From assembly GCF_000247695.1 (NCBI RefSeq), contig NW_004624747.1, positions 12,827,521 to 12,891,520 of the forward strand: a stretch of 64,000 bases of DNA, in the 5' to 3' direction. The stretch is from Heterocephalus glaber (Eukaryota; Chordata; Mammalia; Rodentia; Bathyergidae). Shown one piece after another: positions 9,310 to 20,722 of the stretch (position 1 is its first letter; each line of letters opens with the position of its first letter). The notes below the pieces were generated by a model, which was not told where the DNA came from, did not search any database, and saw only the letters and a program-made list of their open reading frames with translations. The translations under genes were made by a program, and so were the position numbers.

Positions 9310-10660
9310 TCTCAAAAAAAGTATTGATTTCTTTTATGTCTGAAGCCTTTCATTTTAGCATTCTCACAGGAACCTTTCCACGGTTTAAACTGCCAGCATC
9401 CTTCCCTTCCAACAAACATAACTCGAGAAGTTGGCTGTCCTGCCGAGCATTCTACAAACTGCCATTTGCCGAGCTCCCAACGCGCCCCTCACTTCCCTGA
9501 ATGGGAACCGCGCATAGCTCCCTGATCTTGGAAACCAACCGTTGCTAGGTGCTCCTTTCCTTGGTGAAGATGATTAATAAAAACAAATTTCAGGCGCTGA
9601 AGTTCTGGTCTTCTTCCAAAGAGGAGTGCACAGTTCATTTGGGTCCTTCCTGGAAACCTCTTTGCCCCGTGCTGCCCTGTGCACCTCCCAAGAATCCCTG
9701 CTGAGTGCCATGAGGACACAGGGTCTGAGAGAAGGAACTAAATTGTGACTCAAGACAGCAGCGAGCCCTATCCTCACCTTCTTAATGTGGGCTGCAAGGT
9801 CCATTCTGTGTTGCATTTCTCTACCTCACAAGTACCGAATTCCACTGAATCCTGTTGCATCTCTTCCCACAGGTCTGCATTTTTGATCATAGCTTTTCAG
9901 TTGCACATGGCTACCTGGGGCAAGGCCAGAGCTGAGGGCTAGGGAAACCTGTTCCCTAGCTCAGCTGGCTAGTGCCATCCAATTCTAGGAAGCACAGAAG
10001 CATGGGTAGTGCTAACCACACAGCAAGATAATTCCACCAGATTGGGGTCGGGGCCAGGTAGGGAGGATTTCCGAGTTTCTTACGGTGGAGCAGGAGCTGG
10101 ATAATAGCAGTGGTCTCTTGGGGCGGTGCTGGCGTGATTGTGCGTAAAGGGAGGTGCAGTAGCTGCGGAAGCCGTGGTGTATCTAAGCCGCTGGGTGCTG
10201 GCCTCCACTGCCTAGTGCTCAAGCCCCGGCCTGGGCCTGCAGAACCCACCTATGCAGCATGTCCCTATTGGTTTATTGCAAACACCAGACGGCTCCCGTT
10301 GATCCATGAACTCAGTGGTTCCCTGGAGAGCTTTTGCCTGCATTTTGTTGTGTGCGGCTACCGCCCACATAGCCGGAGGTCCAGCGGGGCTGGGTCCTGA
10401 GAACCACCCAGCTGTCTGGAAATGATTCCAAAAGCAGGGAGATTGACTTGGGGCATGTTTTTGAATGACAGTCTCAGGAAGTTAGATACCTCATCTTGTA
10501 CCTCACAGCCTCACCAAATATCAGAGAAATGATTTACAGATTTTGATTGAGGTGGTGTCTTCTGTGGAAGGGTATCTCTGAAACAGGATTGGCTTCATGG
10601 TCAAGCTACATACTAGCGCAGTCAATGTAGGAGAGGTTCTTGGTCTTCATTTAATACTCT
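9310..10660. other. GC-richer unassigned block
   Basis: About 9360-10430 is richer in G+C and CpG than its surroundings and carries no SINE. Open frames of under 100 codons exist on both strands but match nothing I recognise and have no splice or start context worth calling. It could be an intronic regulatory element or an old unrecognised repeat. Confidence 0.35.
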
Positions 10661-10667
10661 ACTGTCT

Positions 10668-10815
10668 CATTTTTTTTGGAGATGGTTTTACTGTGTAATG
10701 CAGTCTGGTCTTGAACTCACTTTGTAGGTCAGGCTGCCCTTGAACTCATGCAGATCATCCTGCCTCAGCCCCCATAGTCTGGGATTACAGGTGTGCACCG
10801 CCATACTCGACTTAC
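10668..10815 (-). mobile_element. B1 SINE
   Basis: Reverse B1 with 'gtctggtcttgaactc' and 'gtgcaccgccatactcgac'. Confidence 0.85.
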
Positions 10816-11142
10816 TCTTGAAATTAATTTTTTAACCAGGAATTCTATATGTGGCTGATCCTGCCTTGAAGCATTGAGGGTCAGCCTCGGGATGAGAAGG
10901 TTTCAGGAAGGGAGAGTTTCTTTTGAATTAGACTGTCTCCCCAAGAGTGAGGCCTCAGGCAATGCAGACTTCTGTTAAGGGGAAGGAGGGCTGTGGGTGG
11001 ACTGTGTGTGGACTGTGTGTGGAGTGTTAAACCCTGGATGGGGCTTTTCGCTCAGGTAAGGTAATCTTTCCTGTGCCTGTAACTTTCTTGGTGGAGGATT
11101 TCCTTGTAGGGAGGTGGTATCCTAATGGATAAAAATGTGATC

Positions 11143-11232
11143 AGGGCTGGGGATTTAGCTCAGTGGTTTCACCATCTGCTGTGCAAGCGCAAGGAACGGA
11201 GTTCCATCCCCAGTACCCCCTCCAAAAAAAAG
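11143..11232 (+). mobile_element. ID SINE
   Basis: Forward ID flanked by 'aaatgtgatca' and 'aaaagtgatca', an apparent target duplication. Confidence 0.87.
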
Positions 11233-11264
11233 TGATCATTGGAGGGTTTTTTTCTGGTTTAGAC

Positions 11265-11600
11265 TGGTCACTAGTGGTTAAAGCAAAGTGTATCGAGGGG
11301 CAGAGTAAATCTGGATTTAAATTCTAGCATGGTTATTTACAAGATTCCCCCCCCTCCCAGTACGGGGGATTGAACTCAGGACCTTGCACTTGAGAGGCGG
11401 GCACAGCACCACTGAGCTAAATACCCAGCCCCTATTTGCAAGATTGTTGAACTGCAGGCTTTTAATCTGTAAAGTGAGTAAATTTAAAGGAAACCCTTAT
11501 ATAGGCATATTGGGAGTATTACATGAACTAAAGTTCCCAACACAGCATGTGGCACATAGTAAGTACTCAGTGCATTTTAGCAATAATTGTCACTAGTGCA
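11265..11600 (+). mobile_element. MIR SINE, split by an ID
   Basis: The MIR core is recognisable before (11265-11345) and after (11430-11600) an ID insertion. It includes 'gtggcacatagtaagtactc', close to the MIR 3' part. Confidence 0.6.
11346..11431 (-). mobile_element. ID SINE
   Basis: Reverse ID inserted in the MIR. 'acaagatt' and 'gcaagatt' flank it as the duplicated site. Confidence 0.87.
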
Positions 11601-11650
11601 AGCACAGGGACCCGAGTTCTATCCCTGGTACCAAAAAAAAAAAAAAAAAT
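11594..11650 (+). mobile_element. 5'-truncated ID SINE
   Basis: Only the 3' half of the body and an A17-type tail remain. It is flanked by 'ttgtcact' and 'ttgtcact', so it inserted already truncated. Confidence 0.8.
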
Positions 11651-12149
11651 TGTCACTTATGGAATTGTTGCACAGGTTTTGAACAACAATACTTAAATAT
11701 CTATAGTGTGTTTTTGAACCTCTATACATGACTTGCAGGTTAATCATGTAACTGGAAACTTGACTGTTTGACCAGAGACACACAACTCCAAAGAAAGTGG
11801 GGAACAAGAATTTACTTAGGTACAACAAATGTGTATTAATTAAAGCGAATAAAGAGGCTCCTTCCCTCTTCTGCTGTATGTTTTTAGTGGTGGTATTAGG
11901 GGTTTGAGAAGTTAATATTTCTATACAGCATCTGTCCTGAGGAAAAAGTGGGATTACAAGTAAGGCTGGGTTAGTGCCCTTAAAATCTACACCTGTGGAA
12001 TCTACTGATGATGAGCCCAGAACCTGAACCTAGTGGGTGGTCGATCTGTCCCTCCTATCTGTGGCTTGGCTAGCTTTGCCTTGTTTGAATAAAAGAGCTG
12101 AGAGTACACTGGATGGGGTAGTAAGAATTAACAGCCAGCTACTGAGTGA

Positions 12150-12475
12150 TTGCTTACCAAGTTCAGCCCTTTGCAGCCATTGTCTCAGTTATTCCTCACA
12201 ACAGCCACACCTGGGACACCTTTCCTCTTCCCTCTTAACAAAGCTGTTCCATTTAGATTTCAGCTCAAATAATTGTCTTCCATGAACACCTCTGTCTGCT
12301 TGCCTCCATCACCACCTCCATTGTATTTGCCTTTTATGTGCATTCAAAGGAATTATCTCATGAATTGATTTGTTTGGTTATTGTCTATCTCTCTGTGCCA
12401 GTTTTGTTTACTGCTCTATCTTCAGCATTGGGGCCAAGGTCTGGTACTGAATAAAATATTTGTTGAATTTTAAAT
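12150..12475 (+). mobile_element. LINE-2 3' end
   Basis: L2-like 3' region ending near 'ctgaataaaatatttgttga', with the usual Pro/Ser/His-rich C-T rich lead-in. Confidence 0.6.
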
Positions 12476-12552
12476 CTACCAGGTCTTATGTGCTGATTTT
12501 ACAGATTAGAGAATTGTTTTTCCTGAGGACATGCCTTTAATAAATGCAAAAT

Positions 12553-12642
12553 TTGGGCTGGGGCTTTAGCTCAGTGGTTCTGGCGCCTGCCACGCAAGCT
12601 CAAGGATCTGAGTTCAATCCCAAGTACCAAATAAATAAATGC
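12553..12642 (+). mobile_element. ID SINE
   Basis: Forward ID with an (AAAT)n tail. 'aaatgca' occurs at both flanks. Confidence 0.86.
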
Positions 12643-12757
12643 ATGCAAAACTTTTCCAGGTCTAGATGACCACCTCAGTGCTACTTTCATACATAGCTGA
12701 GTAGTCCATTTGCCTTTTTCTTATGAAAAACTTTGGAAACAAGGAATTTGATTTACT

Positions 12758-12838
12758 TTTTTCTGGTACCAGGAGTTGAACTTGGGACCTTGTGCTTGCA
12801 AGGCAGGCACCAGAACCACTGAGCTGAATCCCTGGCCT
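12758..12838 (-). mobile_element. ID SINE
   Basis: Reverse ID flanked by the duplication 'gaaacaaggaatttga'. Confidence 0.88.
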
Positions 12839-12995
12839 GAAACAAGGAATTTGAAATGGAATGTTAAGGTTTTTAAACCAATAATAGTAGGATTATTAAA
12901 TGATTAAGTTTTACTAAATGATTAGGTTTTCCCCATTTGTGGCACCTCCTCTTCCCCAGCAGCTCCTCTATTTTCCCTGCTCATCTCAGTCTCCT

Positions 12996-13086
12996 TTTGA
13001 TTTTTTTTTTTTCTTTTAATGATGCTGGAGATGGAACCCAGGGCCTCACAAATGCTAGGCAAATTCTCTACCACATCCCCAGCCCC
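12996..13086 (-). mobile_element. older ID-type SINE
   Basis: Reverse ID of the older type ('gctggagatggaacccaggg', 'ccacatccccagcccc'). Confidence 0.75.
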
Positions 13087-13800
13087 TGGATTATTTTCTT
13101 AAAACGTGAATGAAGGGTAGTAGCAGAAACTAATGTCTTTCTGGTCTGTGTTCATCCCTTAAAGACCTTTTTTGGGGAAGGAACCAAAACAGCCTTTGTG
13201 CTTTTAAAATCCCTCTTTCAGTCATTTCTGTAGAATTGGTTCATTGCCCATCTAGTTGTTACAAGTGAGGCGGGCAATAAATATCCTCTGATTATCAAAA
13301 AAAAGTACTATGCAGCATTTAGGTGCTTATTTGTACCTAGAATCAGTTATAGTCCCATCCTCAAGGAGCTTCTGGTCAACTGGAAGCTAATCTTCCTACT
13401 TCATAGGTTTGGGGTTTGAAGGGACAGAAATACAGTGCCTCAGCACACATCAGTAAGCAAAGGCAGACGAAGCATAGTAGGGAGTGGTGGGGACTGGGGT
13501 AGTGGGAAAACCCTTTTAGTGTTGGCTTTTACAAGTGCTGCTTTGTGTGGCTAATTCTTCTGATTTTAAAGAGAGATCAGAAATCTGGACTATTTTTATG
13601 GGAAATACACTCATTTTAAAATGTAAATTGCTTTGTTAAAGCATTTTTACAGTCTGAGTATGGCCTGTGAACCTCCAGTTTGCAAACTCTTAATCACTTA
13701 ACAGTTTACCCTGAGCATCACTTGGGCACTGCCTGGGTTTATGTACTGACTATCCCGAGCATTACTTGGGCCGGTGTCATTTCAATTAATTTGTGGGGTT
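13087..13800. other. unassigned intronic sequence
   Basis: No gene, RNA or SINE was seen. A MIR-like tail is possible near 13330-13480 but is too diverged to call. Confidence 0.35.
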
Positions 13801-13809
13801 TTTGTTTTG

Positions 13810-13962
13810 GTTTTTGGGTTTTGGCTTTGGTTTTTTGAGATTGAGTTTCACTGGCCTCGAACTCACTTTGTAGCCCAGGCTGGCTTTGACCTCTGTGTGA
13901 TCCTCCTGCCTCACCCTTCCAAGTGGTGGGATTACAGGCATGTGCCATTATGCCTGGCTCAA
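13810..13962 (-). mobile_element. B1 SINE
   Basis: Reverse B1 with a long GTTTTT-type T-rich tail and 'gtgccattatgcctggc' at the 5' end. Confidence 0.85.
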
Positions 13963-14305
13963 CCAGTTGATTCTTATATTGAGTAAATTTGATAAAATTG
14001 TTGTTTTTATATTTCCTGTTATATTGCCTTATAAAAATTAATGAAAACATATACAATTTTGATCATCCTGTATTTAAATAATGGACTGGTATATGGTTAA
14101 TCTAGTTTGACTCCAAATCTAGTGTTTTCATTATCACATCAGACAGGTTGACTTAATCCTTGGGTACCAGGGATGTTACACTTTGGGGGAATAAATGGAA
14201 CATAGACTGCACTACTGGACACATGGTGTTGGGTGAATGAATCCTGAATAAATGCCTATACTTAGAGCTGCACAAGTGAACAGTTTTCTGGTACAGTCTT
14301 TTCTC

Positions 14306-14386
14306 TCTTTTTTTGTACTTGGGATCAAACTCAGGACCTTGCACTTGTGAGGCAGGCGCGGCACCACTGAGCTAAATCCCTGGCCC
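14306..14386 (-). mobile_element. ID SINE
   Basis: Reverse ID, 'gtacttgggatcaaactcag' to 'gagctaaatccctggccc'. Confidence 0.87.
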
Positions 14387-14489
14387 TTCCAGTGCGATTT
14401 TGATTGGCATCAGGGAAGGGTTCCATTCGCTGGGGACAGTAGGTGGACTGCATGGAAAAGGGAGAAAGTGGAGGCTCAAAAGCTTTCTT

Positions 14490-14588
14490 TCTTTTTTTTT
14501 TTTTTTTTTTTTGATACTGGGGATCAAACTCAGGACCTCGTGCTTGTGAAGCAGGTGCAGCGCCGCTGAGCTACATCCTCAGTCCCAA
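14490..14588 (-). mobile_element. ID SINE
   Basis: Reverse ID with a T-rich tail of about 20 bases. 'aaaagctttct' is duplicated on both sides. Confidence 0.88.
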
Positions 14589-15140
14589 AAGCTTTCTATT
14601 CTTACCTGCTACATCTCCATCCCACCACTGCCCTAGGATGGCTCTGTTCCTAGGTATGTAAAGCAGTCACTTTTCAAGCTTCCTGGGACCTTAAGCCCTT
14701 TCTTAGACCACAGGTTCTTTGACCAACCTAGCAGCTCCAGTCCTCCCTAATCTGAAAGGAAGGATGGAGTGACCTTGTGGCTCCAGAGTTAACTCAGGGA
14801 CCCTGCCCAGAAAGGAGGGGCTGCATGGGAGAGAGTGCAAGGCCTAGCTCTGAACCCAGAAGCTCCTCTCCATGGAGAACAGCTGGCGCTAGCTTGGGGC
14901 TAGCAGGGGAGCTGAGCTTTGGAGCCAAGGACTTTTCTGCAGTGTGGGGAGAAGGGAGAGCGAGGCCAGACAGACTGAGACAGATCAGGGAAGAACCTCT
15001 TCTCTGACCCATAGCCAAGCATCGCCTGAGTGTACTGACAGTCTGCTGTCCATGGTGGGAGCAGATAAAGTCAGGCACCTGTAGAGAGGTTTAATAAGCC
15101 AGTCAGCTTCCAGGGAGTGGGTAGAGCAACCCAGAGCCGA
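14589..15140. other. unassigned, moderately GC-rich
   Basis: Overlapping open frames of 60-95 codons on both strands lack similarity to known proteins and look random for the base composition. Confidence 0.35.
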
Positions 15141-15159
15141 TGTATAAAAAGCCCATGGG

Positions 15160-15197
15160 GTACTCGCTTCGGCAGCACGTATACTAAAATTGGAACA
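15160..15197 (+). pseudogene. RNU6: 3'-truncated U6 snRNA retropseudogene
   Basis: 38 bases match the first 38 of U6 spliceosomal RNA with three changes, including the 5' hairpin 'CTCGCTTCGGCAGCAC' and 'TATACTAAAATTGGAAC'. The rest of U6 and any poly(A) are absent. Perfect 16-base duplications, 'ATAAAAAGCCCATGGG', flank it (15144-15159 and 15198-15213), so it arrived by target-primed reverse transcription already lacking its 3' part. There is no U6 promoter and it is not functional. Confidence 0.93.
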
Positions 15198-15217
15198 ATA
15201 AAAAGCCCATGGGTGTA

Positions 15218-15545
15218 CATCCCACTTCTGCTCTTTTTTTTTTTTTTTTTTTTTTTCGGTACCGGAGATCGAACTTGGGTCCTTGCACTTGCACAGCAGT
15301 CGGCGAAACTACTGAGCTAAATCCCCGGCTTCCACTTCTGCTCTTACTAAGTCATGTGATCCTTGACAAGTGATCTACTTCTCTGAGCCTCAGCTTCCTC
15401 ATTTCGTAAAAAAGACCATCATTGGCCTTGTTTCTCAGGGACACTTTGGAGAGTAAATGAGGTACGGTGTGGTACAGTATTTGGCACATGGGAAAGGTCA
15501 GTGGGTGCTAGTCATTAGCACCAGCCTTACCCTAAACTACAGTTT
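15218..15545 (+). mobile_element. MIR SINE, split by an ID
   Basis: About 15335-15500 shows MIR features: 'ctctgagcctcagcttcctc', then a 'ggcacatgggaaa'-type stretch. The ID at 15232-15330 interrupts its start. Confidence 0.6.
15232..15330 (-). mobile_element. ID SINE
   Basis: Reverse ID with a T22-type tail. 'ccacttctgctctt' is duplicated on both sides. Confidence 0.9.
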
Positions 15546-15667
15546 TCTGAACCATGGCACAATTAAATACATTTTGGTCCAGAAAGTTTTTTTGTTGGAC
15601 TGAGCTGTCTTGTGCATTGGAGAAAGTTGTCTAAAAAGGAGAAAATTACAACAAATTTAATGTAAAG

Positions 15668-15815
15668 ATTTGGTTTCTTTGGGACAGGATCTCACTAGGT
15701 AATTCAGACTGGCGTTGAGCTTGCTGTTTAGCCATGGATGGCTTTGAACTCACGGTGATCTGCCTCAGCTTGCCAAGTGCTGAGATTACAGGCATGAGCC
15801 ACCACACCTGGCAAA
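15668..15815 (-). mobile_element. B1 SINE
   Basis: Reverse B1, diverged; 'gggacaggatctcactaggt' to 'gagccaccacacctggc'. Confidence 0.83.
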
Positions 15816-16107
15816 GATGTTTTTTCAATTAGTATGTATATGTTTGTAGTACATGCAGTTTACAGTCATCTTGGGGAGGGGTACATAATACAACTTGTTT
15901 CTTCTTTTTTTAAATCTCTTTCCGTCCCATTCTCACCCTCCTCCTTTGATCCCATTTCCCCATTTTCATTCTTGTTATTATTAATCTTAGCATTTTTATG
16001 GCATATAAAGATCTTAATTGGCTTTATTTGTAATTCTATGGTCAGGCAACAGTTAATTCCATAAAGTAGAATAAGGGTTCTAGTGAGCTGAGCAGAGGAA
16101 GTTGGTT

Positions 16108-16216
16108 TTATTTATCTATTTATTTATTTTTATTTTTTGTGGTACTAGGGATTGAACTCAGGACCTTGTGCTTGCCAGGCAGGTGTGGCACCACTTAGCT
16201 ACATAACCCGCCCCAG
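16108..16216 (-). mobile_element. ID SINE
   Basis: Reverse ID with a (TTTA)n tail. 'gaagttggtttta' is present on both sides as the duplicated site. Confidence 0.9.
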
Positions 16217-16410
16217 AAGTTGGTTTTACACAGAGAAAAGTGCTAAAGGAAGCAGAAACAGAACAAAAACCAAACTGGTCATTTTGGAGTTACTTTGTAA
16301 GGTAGGGGACAAGGAGACAGAGCAATAGAAAAATAACTGATTGGGTATCTGTAGGGTTATGTCGGATTACAACACCTTTTTATAAAGATTAAGGCAGAGG
16401 CAACTTCATT

Positions 16411-16497
16411 TTCTTTTTTCTTTTGTACCAGGGATCAAACTCGGGTCCTTGCGCTTGTGCAGCAGGCGATGAAACCACTGAGCTAAATCCCCAGCGA
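16411..16497 (-). mobile_element. ID SINE
   Basis: Reverse ID between two copies of 'caacttcattttc'. Confidence 0.9.
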
Positions 16498-16709
16498 CAA
16501 CTTCATTTTCATGCCCATTGAAACTTGCTTGTTTGGGAAATGTGGTTGTTATCTCTCTCTTCTGACTTCTGTGAAAGCTAGATAACAATTTAGTTTCACT
16601 TTGGTGAAGTGGAGCTTTAGAGGAGTGCCCCTAGTTTGAGTTTTATACTGTTTCATTAGGAGTTACATATGGCAGCTTAGTCTTAAACAGTGGTCTCCTA
16701 TAAGTTGTC

Positions 16710-16874
16710 GGGTTTTGTTTTTTGTTTTTTGGTCTTTTGAGTCAAGGTCTTGCTGTGCAGTTCAGCGCAGTCTTTTAACTCACTATGGAGCCCAGGCTGG
16801 CCTCAAACTTGCAGCGATCCTCCTGTCTCAGCCTCCCAAGTGCTAAGATTACAGGCCACCACACCTCCCAGTAT
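16710..16874 (-). mobile_element. B1 SINE
   Basis: Reverse B1 with a GTTTT-rich tail; the 5' end is shortened near 'aggccaccacacctccca'. Confidence 0.84.
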
Positions 16875-17339
16875 CAACAACCAAAAATGTCTGTAAACAA
16901 TGTCCTCTAGAGGATGAGCTTTCCTGCTCCCAGTTGAAGATTCCCCCATACACCCCTACCTCACTCCCCCAGTCAGGACTAATTCTGAATATTACAGATC
17001 TCATAACTCACAGTGGCATGTAAGGACTCAAAGCAGGCAGGCTTACTTACAAATGAAGGCTAGGAATGTCCAGGAATTACAGATCGAGCCAGTTCCATTG
17101 TAGACTTAGGCAGAATCTGTAGTCTGCTCTGGAAGCTAAGGAGCCGCCTCCCAGTAGATGACCTCTGTCACTCTTGAATGCTATGCAGAGTGGTTCCCAG
17201 TTAATTCTCAGTTATTCTAAGGCTCTGAACAAAGGGATAAGTAATTGGTATCTGATGACTGGCATCTCCATTCTGATTCAGCAGTTGGGGAAAAAAATCT
17301 GACTGTCCAGAAGTGAAGTTTCTTCAGACCTTCACTTAG

Positions 17340-17895
17340 GATTTCTGAGAGCTCTCTGAGAGAGAACTTGGTGTCAGATACTGTTCTAGGCACTGGGCAT
17401 GCACAAGAGAACAAAACAGGCATAGTTCCTTCTTCCTGGAACTCATTCTAGGAGGACAATAAAGATAATAAGCAAACAAAAATATTCAGACCGTCATAAG
17501 TTCAGTGGATAAAAATAAACTAAGACAACTAACATTGACAGGGTGAAGAGTCTTTTTAAATAGAATGGTTGGGAAGGCCTCTTTGAGAAGCTGCATTTGA
17601 GCCAAAATGTGACCTAGCAGAGGAGAGTTGGGACGAGGAGGGGAAGTTAGTGGGCATAGGGAGAGGCTAAGGGCTGTTAGAACATTCCAGCAAAGAGGTG
17701 ATGGTAGCTTTGACCATTACAGTAATAGCTGAAAAGGGATTGAAAGATACTCAGATGGAAGAGGCTGGCAGAGGAAACAAAGTTCTGTTTTGGCTGTGTC
17801 TAGTTTGAGGTGCCCCTTAGACATTCCAAGTGGAGGCATCAAATATACAGTTGGATATATGATTTCTGGGAGGAGGTCCAGGAGTTGCTTCCTCA
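17340..17895 (-). mobile_element. LINE-2 (RT region), reverse
   Basis: The complement of L2 open reading frame 2. Hallmarks on the + strand are 'tttgaggtgccccttagaca', 'ttccaagtggaggc' and 'cagttggatat', which are the antisense of the L2 segment after the RT active site. Confidence 0.65.
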
Positions 17896-18457
17896 CTACA
17901 AGCGCCAAGGTTGCAGTATGGTTTCATTAGCAGGGGTTCCCGGTGGTTCTGGCCAGAGCCTCTGTGACCATGTTCCATTCAAGCTCATACCAGTCAGCCT
18001 CCCTAGATTTATGGGGCTTTACCGTCAGACCATAAAGTAAAACAATGTAATAGTGTAGCCAGTTAGCAATGTTCTCAGATTTAATGTCACAGCCATTCTT
18101 CTTGTGAAATAGCTGAGGCTTTAACTAGTTTTTCTTCTTGACATCCATTTTTTAATTAAAAATTACAAAAACAATAAACGTACAGGAAAAAATAGATACA
18201 GAAGATGCAGAAAAAAGTAAGAATTATGAATGTCACTTGTTTTCTATGCATATTTATATGTATCCAGTCATATGATATCAATAAGCATTGTTTATTTCTT
18301 TTGCTGCACTAGGCAGTTGCTATACCATAAAGCCACATCCTAACCCTGGTACCTGTAACACTGTATATACTTTTAATATATCATTTCTGTTACTTGCTTT
18401 TCCTTATCCTTAAGCTTTCTACAACTTAATTTTTAGTAGTTTAAGAGTCCATCTAAA

Positions 18458-18577
18458 GCTGAGTTTGGTGGCACACGCCTATAATCCCAGCACTTGGGAG
18501 GATGAGGCAGGAGGATTGCTGTGAGTTCAAGGCCAGCCTGAGCTACATAGCGAGACCCTGCCTCAAAAAAAAAAAAA
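18458..18577 (+). mobile_element. B1 SINE
   Basis: One of few B1s in the sense direction. It starts 'gctgagtttggtggcacacg' and ends in A14, and lacks much of the internal duplication. Confidence 0.87.
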
Positions 18578-18675
18578 AGTCCATCTATAACACTTTTCTG
18601 TCTATAAGTTTTTGAAAAAAATCCCTGTTGTTGGACACTTAGATTTTTTTCAACATTTAAGAATTGTGAGAGTAG

Positions 18676-18770
18676 GGCCTGGGATTTAGCTCAGTGGTTC
18701 TACCACCTACCTTGCAAGTGCAAGGTCCCGAGTTTGATCCCTAGTACCAAAAAAAAAAGAAAAAAAAAAG
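18676..18770 (+). mobile_element. ID SINE
   Basis: Forward ID with a tail of two A runs split by G. 'aagaattgtg' is repeated on both sides. Confidence 0.9.
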
Positions 18771-18821
18771 AATTGTGGGAATGCTTTGTTCGGATCCATA
18801 ACCTTAGAAGTAGTAGGTACT

Positions 18822-18914
18822 TGGTCCGGGGATTTAGCTCAGTGGCACCTTGCCTGCCTTGCAAGCACAAGGTCCTGAGTTTGATCCCCGGTACTGCAAA
18901 AAAAAAAAAAAAGT
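18822..18914 (+). mobile_element. ID SINE
   Basis: Forward ID; 'agtagtaggtacttg' is duplicated before and after it. Confidence 0.9.
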
Positions 18915-19329
18915 AATAGTAGTAGGTACTTGTAAGAAAAGGCAAGTGTTGCAGAAATTTAGACTCCAAGAAAGAAAGTTCCTGGTAATCTCACAACTCA
19001 AAGATAACTGTTGAAATTAGATTTCTTCTGCATGTAATAGGGCTTTTTTTATATAACAAAAATGGGGTTTACTCTGCCATGATGTAAAAATCTTTATTAT
19101 TTTTGTGAATTTTTCTACTTTCCCACCACTCCCTGTACTTGTCCACTTGCATGTGCATGCACCCTCTTCATCACCTTTCAGGCCATTGGTTTGATCCCCA
19201 GCAATGCAAGAAAAAAGTTTCCCATATCTATACATACTCCAGCTACCACCTTATATTAGCTCTCCTCCAAGAGTATGTAGTCTGTGCTCACTGTTTGCTC
19301 CTATTCTGTCTTTAGTGCAGTACATCAAA

Positions 19330-19990
19330 ATAATTTATCAAGGTCACTGGTGACCACCATGCTAAATATCCTGGCCAGTTCTCAGTGCCCTTCATGGACA
19401 GTCACAGTTCTCTTTCTTTCAGAAGCTCACTGGGGTCCTCACTTTGCTTCCAAGACCCCATATTTTTTCAGTTTTGTCATCTGGTTATTTCTCCTCAGGA
19501 TCTTTACTACCTGTGCCCTTATCTCTCCAAGCCCCAAAGGAAGAAGTGTCCCAGAAGGGACCAGGCCACTTCCCTTTTCAAAACTTCTCCCTTGGTAGTC
19601 TTCAGTTTTATAGTTTTAAATACCATCTCCATGTTCACAGCCTCCGTGTTTGTATTTCTTCTACTTCTCTCTTAAATGCCCATCCCATATTTCTAAACCC
19701 TGTCTCTAGATTGTGTGATAAGCATCTCAAATTAACACACACAAACAGACCTACTTTAATCTCAGACCTGCTGATCCTTCAGTCTTTTCCATCACTAAAT
19801 ATAATCTGCATTCTTCCAGGTGCTGATGAAAGAAAGCTAGACATTTTCTTTGACTTCTGTATATTCCTCATACCTCATATCTGATCCATGAGCAAATTCT
19901 TTAGGTGCTCTATCTTGAAAATAACTCTCCAAACTGACTACTTATTACCCTTTCCATTATTATATCCCTAGCTCTAGCCATTGTTTTTCA
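19330..19990 (+). mobile_element. LINE-2 (RT region), forward
   Basis: Translation in + frames gives the L2 reverse-transcriptase context 'FKYHLHVHSL' (family: YHLYADDSQ-type active site) followed by 'DKHLKLTHTNRPTLI', equivalent to 'NRHLKLNMSKTEL' in L2. The active-site motif is broken and the copy is dead. Confidence 0.75.
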
Positions 19991-20167
19991 TGTTGACAGT
20001 TGCATCTGTTAACGATTTATATCTAAATGCCTCCCCAAGGCCTCATTCACTCATAGGAGGGGCTTTGGGCAGGTGATTAGACTCCACTGATGAACATAGC
20101 ACTCCTGTGATTCAGTCATTTTCCAGACACATGAGACTTTTGAGAGACATTTTATTATTATTTGTTT

Positions 20168-20318
20168 TGCTTTGTTTTTGTTTTTTTGAGACATGGTCTC
20201 GCTATGCAGTGCAGGCTGGCCTTGAACTCACTATGTAATCTCAGACTTGTGGTGATCCTTCTACCTCAGCCTTCCAAGTGTTAGAATTACAGGCATCTGC
20301 CACCATGCCCAGCTTGAA
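20168..20318 (-). mobile_element. B1 SINE
   Basis: Reverse B1 with a TTTTG tail; 'gagacatggtctcgctatgc' to 'gccaccatgcccagct'. Confidence 0.86.
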
Positions 20319-20399
20319 GGATATTTTAGATCTAAATGATAACATATTTTTTATCTCTGTCTCTATCTCTCTAAACTTATAGGTATCGGCAGTCCAGAG

Positions 20400-20515
20400 G
20401 TTTGTTTGTTTGTTTGTTTTTTAATTGAGAAGGGTCTCATTATGTATTTCAGGCTAGCTTTGAACTTAGTATGTAGCCCAGGCTGGCCTCAAACTCATGG
20501 CAATCCTCCTGCCAG
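20400..20515 (-). mobile_element. B1 SINE, 5' part missing
   Basis: Reverse B1 starting with a (GTTT)n tail and stopping after 'ggcaatcctcctgcc'. Confidence 0.8.
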
Positions 20516-20635
20516 AGCATATTTTTAAGGATGTTTTGTACTCATCTCACCTTCTCAAACATCTTTCCATTATCCTTTTTGCTTTTGTAGTATAGTAATC
20601 AGCCCTTGATTTAAAACTGAGGATTCTTTTTCCTT

Positions 20636-20722
20636 TTCTTTTTGCAATGCTGGTAGTCAAATGCAGATCCTTCTGTATACGAGGCAGGTGCTCCACCACT
20701 GAGCTATAACTTTAGCTCTATT
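20636..20722 (-). mobile_element. old ID-type SINE
   Basis: Diverged reverse ID with 'gaggcaggtgctccaccactgagct'-like end. Confidence 0.65.

Noticed and set aside
9956..10400. Overlapping 97- and 96-codon frames on both strands in the GC-richer block
   Set aside because: They show no family similarity, and opposite-strand overlap of this kind is expected from G+C content alone.
11143..11215. tRNA-like A and B box sequences in the ID copies
   Set aside because: They are SINE internal promoters derived from tRNA-Ala; the copies do not fold as real tRNA genes and are present about 60 times.
15160..15197. Functional U6 gene
   Set aside because: More than half of U6 and the terminator are missing, and there is no TATA/PSE promoter upstream.
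19284..19884. Overlapping + frames of 96-146 codons
   Set aside because: They are a broken L2 reverse-transcriptase region with a destroyed active site.
19995..20145. Possible MaLR LTR ('ggaggggctttgggcaggtg')
   Set aside because: Only one short motif fits; the rest cannot be aligned by eye.
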